A stretch of DNA of 64,000 nt from assembly GCA_947497945.1 (NCBI GenBank), contig CANMIP010000029.1:1-64000 (forward strand), written 5' to 3'. The position numbers and the translations under genes were made by a program. The first letter of the stretch is position 1. The number at the start of each line of letters is the position of its first letter. The notes under the pieces are model-generated. The model was not told where the DNA came from. It saw nothing but the letters and a program-made list of their open reading frames with translations, and did not search any database. Source of the stretch: an uncultured Tropicimonas sp. (GTDB taxonomy: Bacteria; Pseudomonadota; Alphaproteobacteria; Rhodobacterales; Rhodobacteraceae). Shown here piece after piece: positions 8,708 through 16,508 of this stretch.

Positions 8708-9149
8708 CGAACACTCCCAGGTAGAGCGGCGCGTCAGGATCGGCCAGATGCGGGGCGAAGGCGGGGCGAAAGCGGGCTGCCTCCTCCAGCGGTGAGGCCC
8801 ATGTCACGTCGATCTGCGAGGGGTCGGGCTGGGGGCCCATGCAGGCGACATAATCCGGCGCGACCTCGCAGGCGAAGAGCATCTCGACACGGTGGCTCAG
8901 CCCTTCCTGCTTCGGCTTGAAGATCTCGGCCACGTGCAGGAGTCGCCCGACCGCAACCGCCGCGCCGACTTCCTCGAGGCATTCGCGCGCCACGGCGTCC
9001 TGCAATGTCTCGCCCGGTTCCTGTTTCCCGCCCGGCAGCGTCAGCCAGACGCCGGTTCCAGGTTTTCGTTTCACCTGCACCAGGAGCTTTCCCTGCCGGT
9101 AAATCACAGCCCGGACCGCCGGGCGAATGGCGTCGAGAAAACGTGGCAT
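8700..9149 (-). CDS. NUDIX hydrolase, first gene of the GAK-like operon
   Basis: The 149-residue protein contains a complete NUDIX box (G-K-Q-E-P-G-E ... R-E-C-L-E-E-V-G, about residues 37-58), so it should cleave a nucleoside diphosphate linked to another group. The start at 9149 (MPRFLDAIRPAVRAVI) matches the usual beginning of the fold; an in-frame start 30 bp upstream adds ten unconvincing residues. Its stop overlaps the kinase start by 8 bp. As the first gene of an operon with two kinases, an ATP-grasp enzyme and formerly a phosphatase, it probably removes or recycles a phosphorylated or nucleotide-bound intermediate. The family is certain; the substrate is not. Confidence 0.88.
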   Translation of the reverse strand: MPRFLDAIRPAVRAVIYRQGKLLVQVKRKPGTGVWLTLPGGKQEPGETLQDAVARECLEEVGAAVAVGRLLHVAEIFKPKQEGLSHRVEMLFACEVAPDYVACMGPQPDPSQIDVTWASPLEEAARFRPAFAPHLADPDAPLYLGVFDG

Positions 9150-9538
9150 CGTCGGTTTCACACAGTTCCAGAGCGGCAAGGAGACAGATTCGTGACGGTT
9201 TCCGTCATGTTACGCGATCAAGCCTGTCAGCGCGACAACAAGCCCGCAATGTCGAAACGGGTTTTGGCCAGAGTGACGCGTCGGACCTTGCGGCTTGAGC
9301 GGCTCGGGGGAGGCGGGTTGGCGGGGTTTTCCCATGCCGGCTTGGCGGAGAGGCCCGGCCTTCCGGGCGCCGCTGCGCGCGGCTGCGATCTCGCCAACGC
9401 GACGCATTCCGGTCTCCGTCGGCCCGCCTATACTTCCGGCGCGAGTCGCCCGGAGCGCTGTCCCGTCCGGGACGTGCCCCCGCAGAACCGGAAAACGAGA
9501 CGCCGCGGGTCGGCGCCGTCGGCTGAGGAACCAAACAC
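9150..9538. other. Intergenic region between the NUDIX and tartrate dehydrogenase genes
   Basis: This 389-bp divergent spacer must carry the promoters of both the minus-strand GAK-like operon and the plus-strand dehydrogenase. It is GC-rich and includes a small hairpin (GCCCGG-cctt-CCGGGC) near 9353-9368 without a following T-run. No convincing coding sequence, RNA gene or operator was recognised. Confidence 0.4.
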
Positions 9539-10603
9539 ATGAGCAAAGTCTATCGCATCGCCGCCATCCCAGGGGACGGCATCGGCAAGGAAGTCCTCCC
9601 GGTCGGACAGCGCGTCATCGACCTGGTCGCGCCGCGCCACGGTTTCACGGTCGAGTGGAGCGAATTCGACTGGTCTTGCGAGAGATATCACCAGACCGGC
9701 GCCATGATGCCCGAGGATGGCATTGAGCAGATGAAGGCGTTCGACGCCATCTATCTCGGCGCGGTCGGCTATCCCGGCGTGCCCGACCATGTCTCGCTCT
9801 GGGGCCTGCTGATCCCGCTGCGCCGAGAGCTGGACCAATATGCCAATATCCGCCCCGTCCGCCTGCTGCGCGGCATCACCCCGCCGCTGGCCGGGCGCGG
9901 GCCGGAGGATATCGACTTCATCGTCGTGCGCGAGAATGTCGAGGGCGAGTATTCGGAGATCGGCGGGCGCGTCTATCGCGGCACCGAGCAGGAGGCCGCG
10001 GTGCAGGAGACCATCTTTACCCGGCGCGGTTGCGACCGGATCATGGACTATGCTTTCGAGCTGGCCTCGAAGCGGGTCGCGAAAAAGGTGACCTCGGCGA
10101 CGAAATCCAACGGCATCATCCACACCATGCCCTTCTGGGACGAGCGCTTTGCCGCTGCCGCCGCCCGTCACCCGGACATCGACACCAACCAGTTCCATAT
10201 CGACATCCTGACCGCGCATTTCGTGCTGCATCCGGACTGGTTCGACGTGGTCGTGGCTTCCAATCTCTTCGGCGACATCCTCTCCGATCTCGGCCCCGCC
10301 ATCGCCGGCTCCATCGGCATCGCGCCCTCGGCCAATATCAATCCCGAGGGCACCTTCCCCTCGATGTTCGAGCCGGTCCATGGCTCGGCGCCCGATATTG
10401 CGGGCAAGGGCCTGGCCAACCCGGTCGCCGCCGTCTGGAGCGCCGCGATGATGCTGGAGCACCTGGGCCAGCCGGAGGCCGCCGCCGAGATCGAGCGCGC
10501 CATCGAGGTCTCGCTGGAACGGGACGAGACCAGGACACGCGATCTGGGCGGCACCGCCGACACGGCGGCTTCCGAGGCTGCGATCCTTTCCGCGCTGACC
10601 TGA
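9539..10603 (+). CDS. Tartrate / D-malate dehydrogenase (isopropylmalate dehydrogenase family)
   Basis: The 354-residue protein belongs to the NAD-dependent beta-decarboxylating dehydrogenases: I-P-G-D-G-I-G-K-E-V near the N-terminus, substrate-binding R-R-E-L-D-Q-Y-A-N-I-R-P-V-R at about residue 95-108, and the metal and NAD region ASNLFGDILSDLGPAIAGS with EPVHGSAPDIAGKG. The sequence around VGYPGVPDHVSLWGLL separates tartrate/D-malate enzymes from LeuB and isocitrate dehydrogenase. It would convert D-malate or tartrate to pyruvate, oxaloglycolate or glycerate-type products. The gene stands alone, 135 bp before fbp on the same strand. The exact substrate among tartrate, D-malate and meso-tartrate cannot be told from sequence. 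Confidence 0.88.
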   Translation: MSKVYRIAAIPGDGIGKEVLPVGQRVIDLVAPRHGFTVEWSEFDWSCERYHQTGAMMPEDGIEQMKAFDAIYLGAVGYPGVPDHVSLWGLLIPLRRELDQYANIRPVRLLRGITPPLAGRGPEDIDFIVVRENVEGEYSEIGGRVYRGTEQEAAVQETIFTRRGCDRIMDYAFELASKRVAKKVTSATKSNGIIHTMPFWDERFAAAAARHPDIDTNQFHIDILTAHFVLHPDWFDVVVASNLFGDILSDLGPAIAGSIGIAPSANINPEGTFPSMFEPVHGSAPDIAGKGLANPVAAVWSAAMMLEHLGQPEAAAEIERAIEVSLERDETRTRDLGGTADTAASEAAILSALT

Positions 10604-10738
10604 GAACGGGGCCCGCACCGCCGAACGGGCGGAACAACGCTGCGGCGCAGCGCCATGCGGCGTGTTGCGCCCTTCGCTTTCCGGTCCGAACGATGAATGA
10701 TAGGCCCAACCAAGCATACGAACCAAAAATGAGCGCCC

Positions 10739-11770
10739 ATGCCCTATGACATCCTGACCCTTCGTCGATTTCTCCTGCAGGAATACCGGACCCACGGGGT
10801 CGAGAAGGACCTCGTCTTCCTGCTGGAAGATATCGCCACGGCCTGTCGCGAGATCTCCTTCGCGACCCGCAACGGGGCGTTTTCCGGCCAGCTGGGCGCG
10901 ACGGACACCACGAATGTCCAGGGTGAGACGCAGAAGCAGCTCGATGTCTTCGCCAACGACCAGTTCATCAGCCATATCCGGAACTGTAGCCGCGTCGTCG
11001 CCCTCGTTTCCGAGGAGCTCGACGAGGTCATCTGGCTCAAGCGCACCGCGACAGCAGGCGACTACATCGTCTATTTCGACCCGCTGGACGGCTCCTCCAA
11101 TCTCGACGTGAACCTCTCGGTCGGCTCGATCTTCTCCATCGCGCATCTGCCCGGACGGGTTCAGGTCGGCGACGACAAGGCGCTGCTGCGCGCGGGAACG
11201 GACCAGGTCTGCGCCGGCTACTCGATCTACGGCCCGGCCACCTCGCTGGTGATCACACTCGGCAATGGCGTGCATGAGTTTGCCAACCACCTCGGCACCG
11301 GCGAGTTCCGCGTTGTCTCGGCCAATATGAACGTGCCCGAGGACAGCAACGAATTTGCCATCAACTGCTCGCGTTTCGCCGATTGGGACGCGCCCGTGCG
11401 CACCTATGTCGAAGAATGCATCGCTGGCACGGAAGGCCCGCGCGGCAAGCGGTTCAACATGCGCTGGACCGGGTCGATGGTGGTCGATATCCACCGGATC
11501 CTGACCCGCGGCGGCGTGTTCCTCTATCCGGAGGACCGGGACAACCGGGACAAGGGTGGCAAGCTGCGGCTGATGTATGAGGCCAACCCGATGGGGTTCC
11601 TGATCGAGCAGGCCGGCGGGCTGGCATCGACCGGGCGGGGGCGGATCCTGGAGATGCAGCCGAACTCGGTGCATCAGCGTGCCTCTGTCATCCTCGGCTC
11701 GAAGAACGAGGTCGAGCGGATCGAGGCGCATTACCGCGAGTTCGACGCGGCGGGCGACGACGCGGAATAG
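10739..11770 (+). CDS. fbp: Class 1 fructose-1,6-bisphosphatase
   Basis: The 343-residue protein carries the class 1 FBPase signatures: the metal-binding YFDPLDGSSNLDVNLSVGS (about residues 115-133), the upstream acidic V-A-L-V-S-E-E-L-D, and the substrate-binding GGVFLYPEDRDNRDKGGKLR with the following Y-E-A-N-P-M. It dephosphorylates fructose 1,6-bisphosphate in gluconeogenesis, which fits an organism living on amino acids and organic acids. It is cytoplasmic with no signal. It ends 1 bp before the stop of the convergent phosphatase-like/NUDIX gene, so the two messages share 3' sequence. Length matches the family. Confidence 0.96.
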   Translation: MPYDILTLRRFLLQEYRTHGVEKDLVFLLEDIATACREISFATRNGAFSGQLGATDTTNVQGETQKQLDVFANDQFISHIRNCSRVVALVSEELDEVIWLKRTATAGDYIVYFDPLDGSSNLDVNLSVGSIFSIAHLPGRVQVGDDKALLRAGTDQVCAGYSIYGPATSLVITLGNGVHEFANHLGTGEFRVVSANMNVPEDSNEFAINCSRFADWDAPVRTYVEECIAGTEGPRGKRFNMRWTGSMVVDIHRILTRGGVFLYPEDRDNRDKGGKLRLMYEANPMGFLIEQAGGLASTGRGRILEMQPNSVHQRASVILGSKNEVERIEAHYREFDAAGDDAE

Positions 11771-11771
11771 G

Positions 11772-12725
11772 CTACATCGCTGAGGGCGGCGCCTCTGCAA
11801 AGCGTGCAACAAGGCGTCGCAATCCCTCATCCTTCAGCCGCAGGACAGCCTCCTGCGGCGAGACCCAGACGCGGCTGCGATGGCTTTCCTCCCAGTCCCG
11901 CGTCGCCAGCATTCTTGTGACCAGCATCGGGTAGAGCGCAACGCGGCAGCTTGCGCCCCATTTCTCGATCTCGAAATGGCCGATGGGGGTCGGCCCGATC
12001 TCGCCGAAGATCCCGGCCTCCTCCTCGGCCTCCCTGGCCGCCGATGCGCGGGCGCTGTAGCCGGGATCATGGATCCCCTTGGGCACGACCCAGTGGTTCT
12101 GCTTGCTCGATCCGATCATCAGCAGCTCGATCCCGTTGCCGCCCCGGCGATAGGGCAGCACGGCCGACTGGCGGTAATAATAGGCCGGCCGGTCGCGCCA
12201 TTCGCGGCCATTCGGGCCGTCGAAGGGGAATTTCCTCGGCAGCGCGTCCGGGGAAACGACCTCCAGCAGGCCTGCGCAGCCCGGGACAAGCTTCCCGCCG
12301 TCTTCCGGCAAAGCGAGCCGCACCAGGGTCCCGGTGCCGATCTCTGGTGCCGCGCCGCCGAGAAGGCAGTCCAGAAGCGCGCGCAGCGCCTTGCCGTCGA
12401 GCACCGCCAGAAGCAGGGCATCGCCGCGCGCATGATGGTTCAATGCGGCCAGCGCGTCTTCCGGCGCGGCTTTCCGCAGGCGGGGCTCAATCTGCAGCCC
12501 CCGCGCGCCCAATCCGGCGGCCTTGAGGGCCTTCTGGGCGGTGACCTCCGCGGCCTCCGAGGGGGCGGCGATGCAATGGCCGGGCAGGCGCCCCTGCTGC
12601 GCGAGCCAGGTGCCGATGCGCTGGGCCTGTCGCTTGCCGCCGTCGCGCAGCGGGCGGGCGCGCTTCGGCCCGTCCCAATCCCGCGCCCGCTTGCCGGATC
12701 GTAACAGCAGCAATTCCCGTGTCAC
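11772..12725 (-). CDS. Inactive SixA-like phosphatase domain fused to a NUDIX domain
   Basis: The 317-residue protein has an N-terminal SixA-type histidine phosphatase fold (about residues 1-120) and a C-terminal NUDIX domain (about 180-305, with PKGIHDPG and REAEEEAGI). In the first domain the usual R-H-A-K is R-S-G-K (residues 9-12), and the second histidine motif (normally near G-H-N-P) reads A-V-L-D-G-K-A. Both catalytic histidines are therefore missing, and this half is probably structural or regulatory. The NUDIX half lacks the first glutamate of the strict box, as in the diphosphoinositol-type subgroup, but keeps the R-E-x3-E-E-x-G core. The GTG at 12725 is chosen because AGGAGG lies 7 bases upstream. 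Mycobacterial MutT1 has the same two domains in the opposite order. Confidence 0.75.
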   Translation of the reverse strand: MTRELLLLRSGKRARDWDGPKRARPLRDGGKRQAQRIGTWLAQQGRLPGHCIAAPSEAAEVTAQKALKAAGLGARGLQIEPRLRKAAPEDALAALNHHARGDALLLAVLDGKALRALLDCLLGGAAPEIGTGTLVRLALPEDGGKLVPGCAGLLEVVSPDALPRKFPFDGPNGREWRDRPAYYYRQSAVLPYRRGGNGIELLMIGSSKQNHWVVPKGIHDPGYSARASAAREAEEEAGIFGEIGPTPIGHFEIEKWGASCRVALYPMLVTRMLATRDWEESHRSRVWVSPQEAVLRLKDEGLRRLVARFAEAPPSAM

Positions 12726-12882
12726 AGCCGCGCCTCCTGTTGCCATGCGCTCGGGGCATGGTTTCCTGCCCAGCCTATCGCGGCGGGCGGGGGCTGGCCA
12801 TGCTGTCCCGCCGGGCATCTGGAAACGCGTCGCATCGACGCCGGCCCCGCGATTGCGGGATAGTTCCCGGCAAAGGTGCCCG

Positions 12883-13929
12883 ATGAAATCCCTGTTCCAG
12901 AAGCTCGCACTCTGCCTCGCCATTGCCATCGCCCTTGCCCTGCCGTCGCAGGTCGGTGCCGAGGCGACCGGGTCGATGACGGAACGCCTGCCGCTGGCGG
13001 GCTTTCCGGAGCGCCCCTACGACCTCTACGTCCCGCCCGGGCTGTCGGGTCCGGCGCCGGTCCTGCTGGTCCTGCATGGCGGGGGCGGCGACGCGGCGGG
13101 GATGCGGGGCCGGGCCTGTCCGCGCGCGGGCGGCGATGATTTCGGTCATCCCGGCTGCTTTCTCGCCCATGCGCGCGCCAGCGGCTATGTCGTCGTCTTC
13201 CCGCGTGGCACCGCCCGGGCGCCGACAGGGACGCTGCGCAGCTGGAACGCCGGCGGTGCGCCGGGCACGGGCTGGCTCTGCATGGACGGGCCGGCCTGCC
13301 GGCAGGATGTCGATGAGCGGGCCTATTTCAGCGCCCTGCTGGACGATTTGCCGACCCATGCCGGGATCGATCCGGCCCGGATCTATGTCACCGGGTTTTC
13401 CTCCGGCGCGGCGATGGGCTTGCGGCTGGCCTGCGAGATGTCCGACCGGGTAGCAGCCGTCGCCGCGATCTCCGGCACGGCCCAGGCGCTCGGCCATCCA
13501 GGTTGCCGGCCCGCGCGCCCGGTGCCGGTCTTGCAGGTTCACGGCACCGCGGATTGCAACTGGCCCTATGAGGGCGGCGCGCATCGCTGCAATGGCGGCT
13601 GGCCGGAGCTGCAGGGCGGCGCCGGGCTGGTCAGTGTCGCCGAGACGCTCGCGTTCTGGGCTCAGGCGAATGGCTGCGAGGCGGGGCCGAAGGAGGTGCC
13701 GATGCGCGACCGGCTCAAGGACGGCACCTATCTCGTCCGCTACGACTGGCAGGGCTGTGCTGCCGCCCTGCGCCATATCCGGATCGAGGGCGGCGGGCAT
13801 CAATGGCCCGGCGGCCATGCCGTGGACTGGCCCGGCTTTCTCGGCCGCGCGAGCCGGGAAACCGGCTTGCCGGATATCTGGGAATTCCTGTCGGGCTTCC
13901 GGCTGGACGAGCCCGCGGCGGGAGGCTGA
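12883..13929 (+). CDS. Secreted LpqC-type esterase / PHB depolymerase-family hydrolase
   Basis: The 348-residue protein starts with a Sec signal peptide (LCLAIAIALALPSQVGAEA) and has the alpha/beta-hydrolase layout of LpqC-like esterases and poly(3-hydroxybutyrate) depolymerases: oxyanion region L-L-V-L-H-G-G-G-G, nucleophile elbow G-F-S-S-G-A-A (about residue 169), a D-C-N segment after QVHGTA, and the C-terminal catalytic histidine in GGGHQWPGG. Several cysteines suggest disulfides in the periplasm. It is likely to hydrolyse ester bonds of short polyesters or feruloyl-type substrates; which is unknown. A terminator-like hairpin follows at 13955-13989. Confidence 0.82.
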   Translation: MKSLFQKLALCLAIAIALALPSQVGAEATGSMTERLPLAGFPERPYDLYVPPGLSGPAPVLLVLHGGGGDAAGMRGRACPRAGGDDFGHPGCFLAHARASGYVVVFPRGTARAPTGTLRSWNAGGAPGTGWLCMDGPACRQDVDERAYFSALLDDLPTHAGIDPARIYVTGFSSGAAMGLRLACEMSDRVAAVAAISGTAQALGHPGCRPARPVPVLQVHGTADCNWPYEGGAHRCNGGWPELQGGAGLVSVAETLAFWAQANGCEAGPKEVPMRDRLKDGTYLVRYDWQGCAAALRHIRIEGGGHQWPGGHAVDWPGFLGRASRETGLPDIWEFLSGFRLDEPAAGG

Positions 13930-13954
13930 CGGTCGGTGCCGCGCCTTGGGAGGA

Positions 13955-13989
13955 CGGGGCAGGGCGAGCGCCCCGCCGGAGGTTTTTTT
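13955..13989 (+). terminator. Rho-independent terminator after the esterase gene
   Basis: CGGGGC (13955-13960) pairs with GCCCCG (13970-13975). Eight bases later a run of seven T residues begins (13983-13989). It sits 26 bp after the esterase stop. The gap between stem and T-run makes it imperfect. Confidence 0.45.
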
Positions 13990-14120
13990 GATTTTATTGC
14001 CAAAGCTGTTAGCGTGGGGCTGTTCGGACCGCGCCTTGCTGTCTCTTCGACCCGGCCCGGCGCGGCTGCCGGCCTGTGGGGGCAAGGCGCCACGCGCCGG
14101 GAGATTTCAGGGGGGAAAAG

Positions 14121-14537
14121 ATGTTTTCGAAGATCATGGTTCCTGTCGACCTGGCCCATCAGGGCAAGCTGACCAGGTCGCTCGACTGCGCCGCCGAGCT
14201 TGCGCGCCATTTCGACATTCCGGTCATCTATGCCGGGGTGACGGGCACCGCCCCGGGGGTGTCCGGGCATACGCCGGAGGAGTTCACCCGGCACCTGGCC
14301 GAGTTTGCCGCCAGCCAGGGCGTGCGCGCAAAGATCTCGGCCGGGCATCACGCCATCATCAGTCACGATCCCCGGGCGGAGCTTGACGCCAGGCTGTTGC
14401 AGGCAGCCGAAGAGATCGGCGCCGACCTCATCGTGATGGAGGCGCATGTTCCGAACGTCCTGGATCATTTCCTCCCATCCGATGGCGGCACGATCGCCAA
14501 GCTTGCCAAGGCCACCGTCATGGTCGTGCGCGACTGA
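14121..14537 (+). CDS. Universal stress protein (UspA family) next to BCCT transporter
   Basis: The 138-residue single-domain UspA protein begins MFSKIMVPVDLAHQGKLTRS and ends with the nucleotide-binding end of the fold (LIVMEAHVPN, then A-K-L-A-K-A-T-V-M-V-V). The usual ATP-binding G-x2-G-x9-G pattern is degenerate here, so ATP binding is uncertain. The ATG at 14121 follows GGGGG with proper spacing; an upstream in-frame start at 14076 adds 15 unrelated residues. It lies 25 bp upstream of the BCCT transporter, a pairing that recurs in halotolerant bacteria. For example TeaD, a UspA protein, regulates the ectoine transporter TeaABC in Halomonas. A similar role in controlling compatible-solute uptake is inferred. 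Confidence 0.85.
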   Translation: MFSKIMVPVDLAHQGKLTRSLDCAAELARHFDIPVIYAGVTGTAPGVSGHTPEEFTRHLAEFAASQGVRAKISAGHHAIISHDPRAELDARLLQAAEEIGADLIVMEAHVPNVLDHFLPSDGGTIAKLAKATVMVVRD

Positions 14538-14562
14538 ACACCACGCAACCTGGAGAGGCTTC

Positions 14563-16230
14563 ATGAGTGACGACCCAACCGACCAGGGCATTCCCGATCC
14601 GGAAGGCCAGACCGAGATCATCGAGACCGAATTCGAGATCGGACAGGACAATGTCGAAGGCTCGCTCGGCCCCTTCGGCTTCGACGTGCACAACCCGGTC
14701 TTCATGATCTCGGGGCTGACCATCGTCGCCTTCGTCTTCTATACGCTGGTCTTCCAGGAGCAGGCGACCGCCGCCTTCGGCACGCTCAGGCCCTGGCTGA
14801 CCGGCACGTTCGACTGGTTCTTCCTCGGCTCGGCCAATTTCTTCGTCATCTTCTGCCTGTTCCTGATCGTCAGCCCCTGGGGCGGCGTGCGGCTCGGCGG
14901 CAAGGAGGCGGTGCCGGATTACAGCTATACGGGCTGGTTCGCGATGCTCTTCGCGGCCGGCATGGGGATCGGGCTGATGTTCTTCGGCGTGCTGGAGCCG
15001 GTCTATCACATGGCGATCTCGCAGCCGCTCGGGGTGCCGTCTCCCTTCGCGGAAGACGGCTCGATCATCCCCGAAAATGTCGAGGCGGCCAAGCGCATGG
15101 GGCTGGCGGCGACGATCTATCACTGGGGCCTGCACCCCTGGGCGATCTATGCCGTGGTCGCGCTGGCGCTGGCGCTGTTCACCTTCAACAAGGGGCTGCC
15201 GCTGACGATCCGCTCGGCCTTCTATCCGATCTTCGGCGAGCGCGTCTGGGGCTGGACCGGCCATATCATCGACACGCTCGCGGTCTTTGCCACGCTGTTC
15301 GGTCTGGCGACCTCGCTGGGCTTCGGGGCGCAGCAGGCCAATGCCGGGCTGGAGCATGTCTTCGGCCTGCCCAACAGCACCAATGTGCAGGTCTTCCTGA
15401 TCACCGCGATCACGGCAGTGGCGCTGATCTCGGTGCTGCGCGGGCTCGATGGCGGTGTGAAGGTGCTCTCCGAGATCAACATGGTGCTGGCGGCCATGCT
15501 TTTGCTCTTCGTGCTGCTGGTCGGGCCGACCATGGTGATCTTCGCCGATTTCTTTGCCGGGCTCGGCACCTATGCGAGCAACATCGTCGCGCTGTCCAAC
15601 CCGATCGGGCGCGAGGATATCGGCTTCATGGATGGCTGGACCGCCTTCTACTGGGCCTGGTGGGTGAGCTGGTCGCCCTTTGTCGGAATGTTCATTGCCC
15701 GGGTCAGCCGCGGACGCACGGTGCGTGAATTCGTGACGTGCGTGCTGATCATCCCGAGCCTCGTCTGCGTGCTCTGGATGGCGGTCTTTGGCGGCGCGGC
15801 GATCGACCAGGTCCTGACCGATCCGGCGGGCAGTGCGGTCAAGGCGCAGGTGATCGACAGCTACAACCCGCCGATTTCGCTCTTCGCGATGCTGGAAGGG
15901 CTGCCACTGGCCGCGATCACCTCGACCCTCGGGATCGTGCTGGTGATCGTTTTCTTCGTCACCTCCTCGGATTCCGGCAGCCTGGTGATCGATACGATCA
16001 CGGCGGGCGGCAAGATCGACGCGCCGGTGGGCCAGCGGGTCTTCTGGTGTACTTTCGAGGGCGCCGTAGCCATCGTGCTGCTGCTTGGCGGAGGCCTGTC
16101 GGCGTTGCAGGCGATGGTGATCTCGACCGGGCTGCCCTTCACCGTCGTGTTGCTGCTGATGTGCGTGGCGATCGTGAAGGGGCTGATGGCGGAGCGTGAC
16201 GCGGCGTCCTCCGAGTCCAGCGAGGGCTAG
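14563..16230 (+). CDS. BCCT-family betaine/choline/carnitine transporter
   Basis: The 555-residue protein has about 12 membrane segments and BCCT hallmarks: G-M-G-I-G-L-M-F-F-G-V-L-E-P-V-Y in the unwound helix region and the tryptophan-rich substrate site W-T-A-F-Y-W-A-W-W-V-S-W-S-P-F-V-G-M, followed by SRGRTVREFV. It imports a quaternary ammonium or related compatible solute with sodium or protons. The acidic N-terminal 40 residues (many E and D) are cytoplasmic. The ATG at 14563 follows GGAGAGG with good spacing. It forms an operon with the UspA gene and is closed by the hairpin at 16257-16283. Confidence 0.93.
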   Translation: MSDDPTDQGIPDPEGQTEIIETEFEIGQDNVEGSLGPFGFDVHNPVFMISGLTIVAFVFYTLVFQEQATAAFGTLRPWLTGTFDWFFLGSANFFVIFCLFLIVSPWGGVRLGGKEAVPDYSYTGWFAMLFAAGMGIGLMFFGVLEPVYHMAISQPLGVPSPFAEDGSIIPENVEAAKRMGLAATIYHWGLHPWAIYAVVALALALFTFNKGLPLTIRSAFYPIFGERVWGWTGHIIDTLAVFATLFGLATSLGFGAQQANAGLEHVFGLPNSTNVQVFLITAITAVALISVLRGLDGGVKVLSEINMVLAAMLLLFVLLVGPTMVIFADFFAGLGTYASNIVALSNPIGREDIGFMDGWTAFYWAWWVSWSPFVGMFIARVSRGRTVREFVTCVLIIPSLVCVLWMAVFGGAAIDQVLTDPAGSAVKAQVIDSYNPPISLFAMLEGLPLAAITSTLGIVLVIVFFVTSSDSGSLVIDTITAGGKIDAPVGQRVFWCTFEGAVAIVLLLGGGLSALQAMVISTGLPFTVVLLLMCVAIVKGLMAERDAASSESSEG

Positions 16231-16256
16231 GGGCGAACCTGCCTTCGAACGAAACG

Positions 16257-16283
16257 AGGCGCCCGCCGAAAAGCCGGGCGCCT
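16257..16283 (+). terminator. Hairpin terminator after the BCCT gene
   Basis: AGGCGCCCG (16257-16265) pairs perfectly with CGGGCGCCT (16275-16283) around a 9-base loop, 27 bp after the BCCT stop. The T-run is poor (CTTGCGTTCT), so it may terminate weakly or simply protect the 3' end. The remaining bases to 16508 show no recognised gene. Confidence 0.5.
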
Positions 16284-16508
16284 CTTGCGTTCTCCGCCGC
16301 GGGGGGACCTGCATCACTGCCGCGTCGGTGGCGCCACCCGACGGAGCTGCGGGTCGTCCAGACCTGGTGGGCTGCCTTGGCCCCTGCGATGTCGAGGCGA
16401 TGGCCGGCCTGGAGAGTGTCCAGCAAGTCGGCAAGGGTCAGGGCCTTGAACATGGAGGGTCGCATTGCTGCTGTTTGCGGGGGCTCTGGGAGGGGGCGGC
16501 GCCCAGTC

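Noticed and set aside
16139-16465. Small minus-strand frame starting MRPSMFKALTLADLLDTLQ
   Set aside because: The start looks protein-like but the rest is low-complexity and overlaps the BCCT 3' end and its terminator; no family resemblance.
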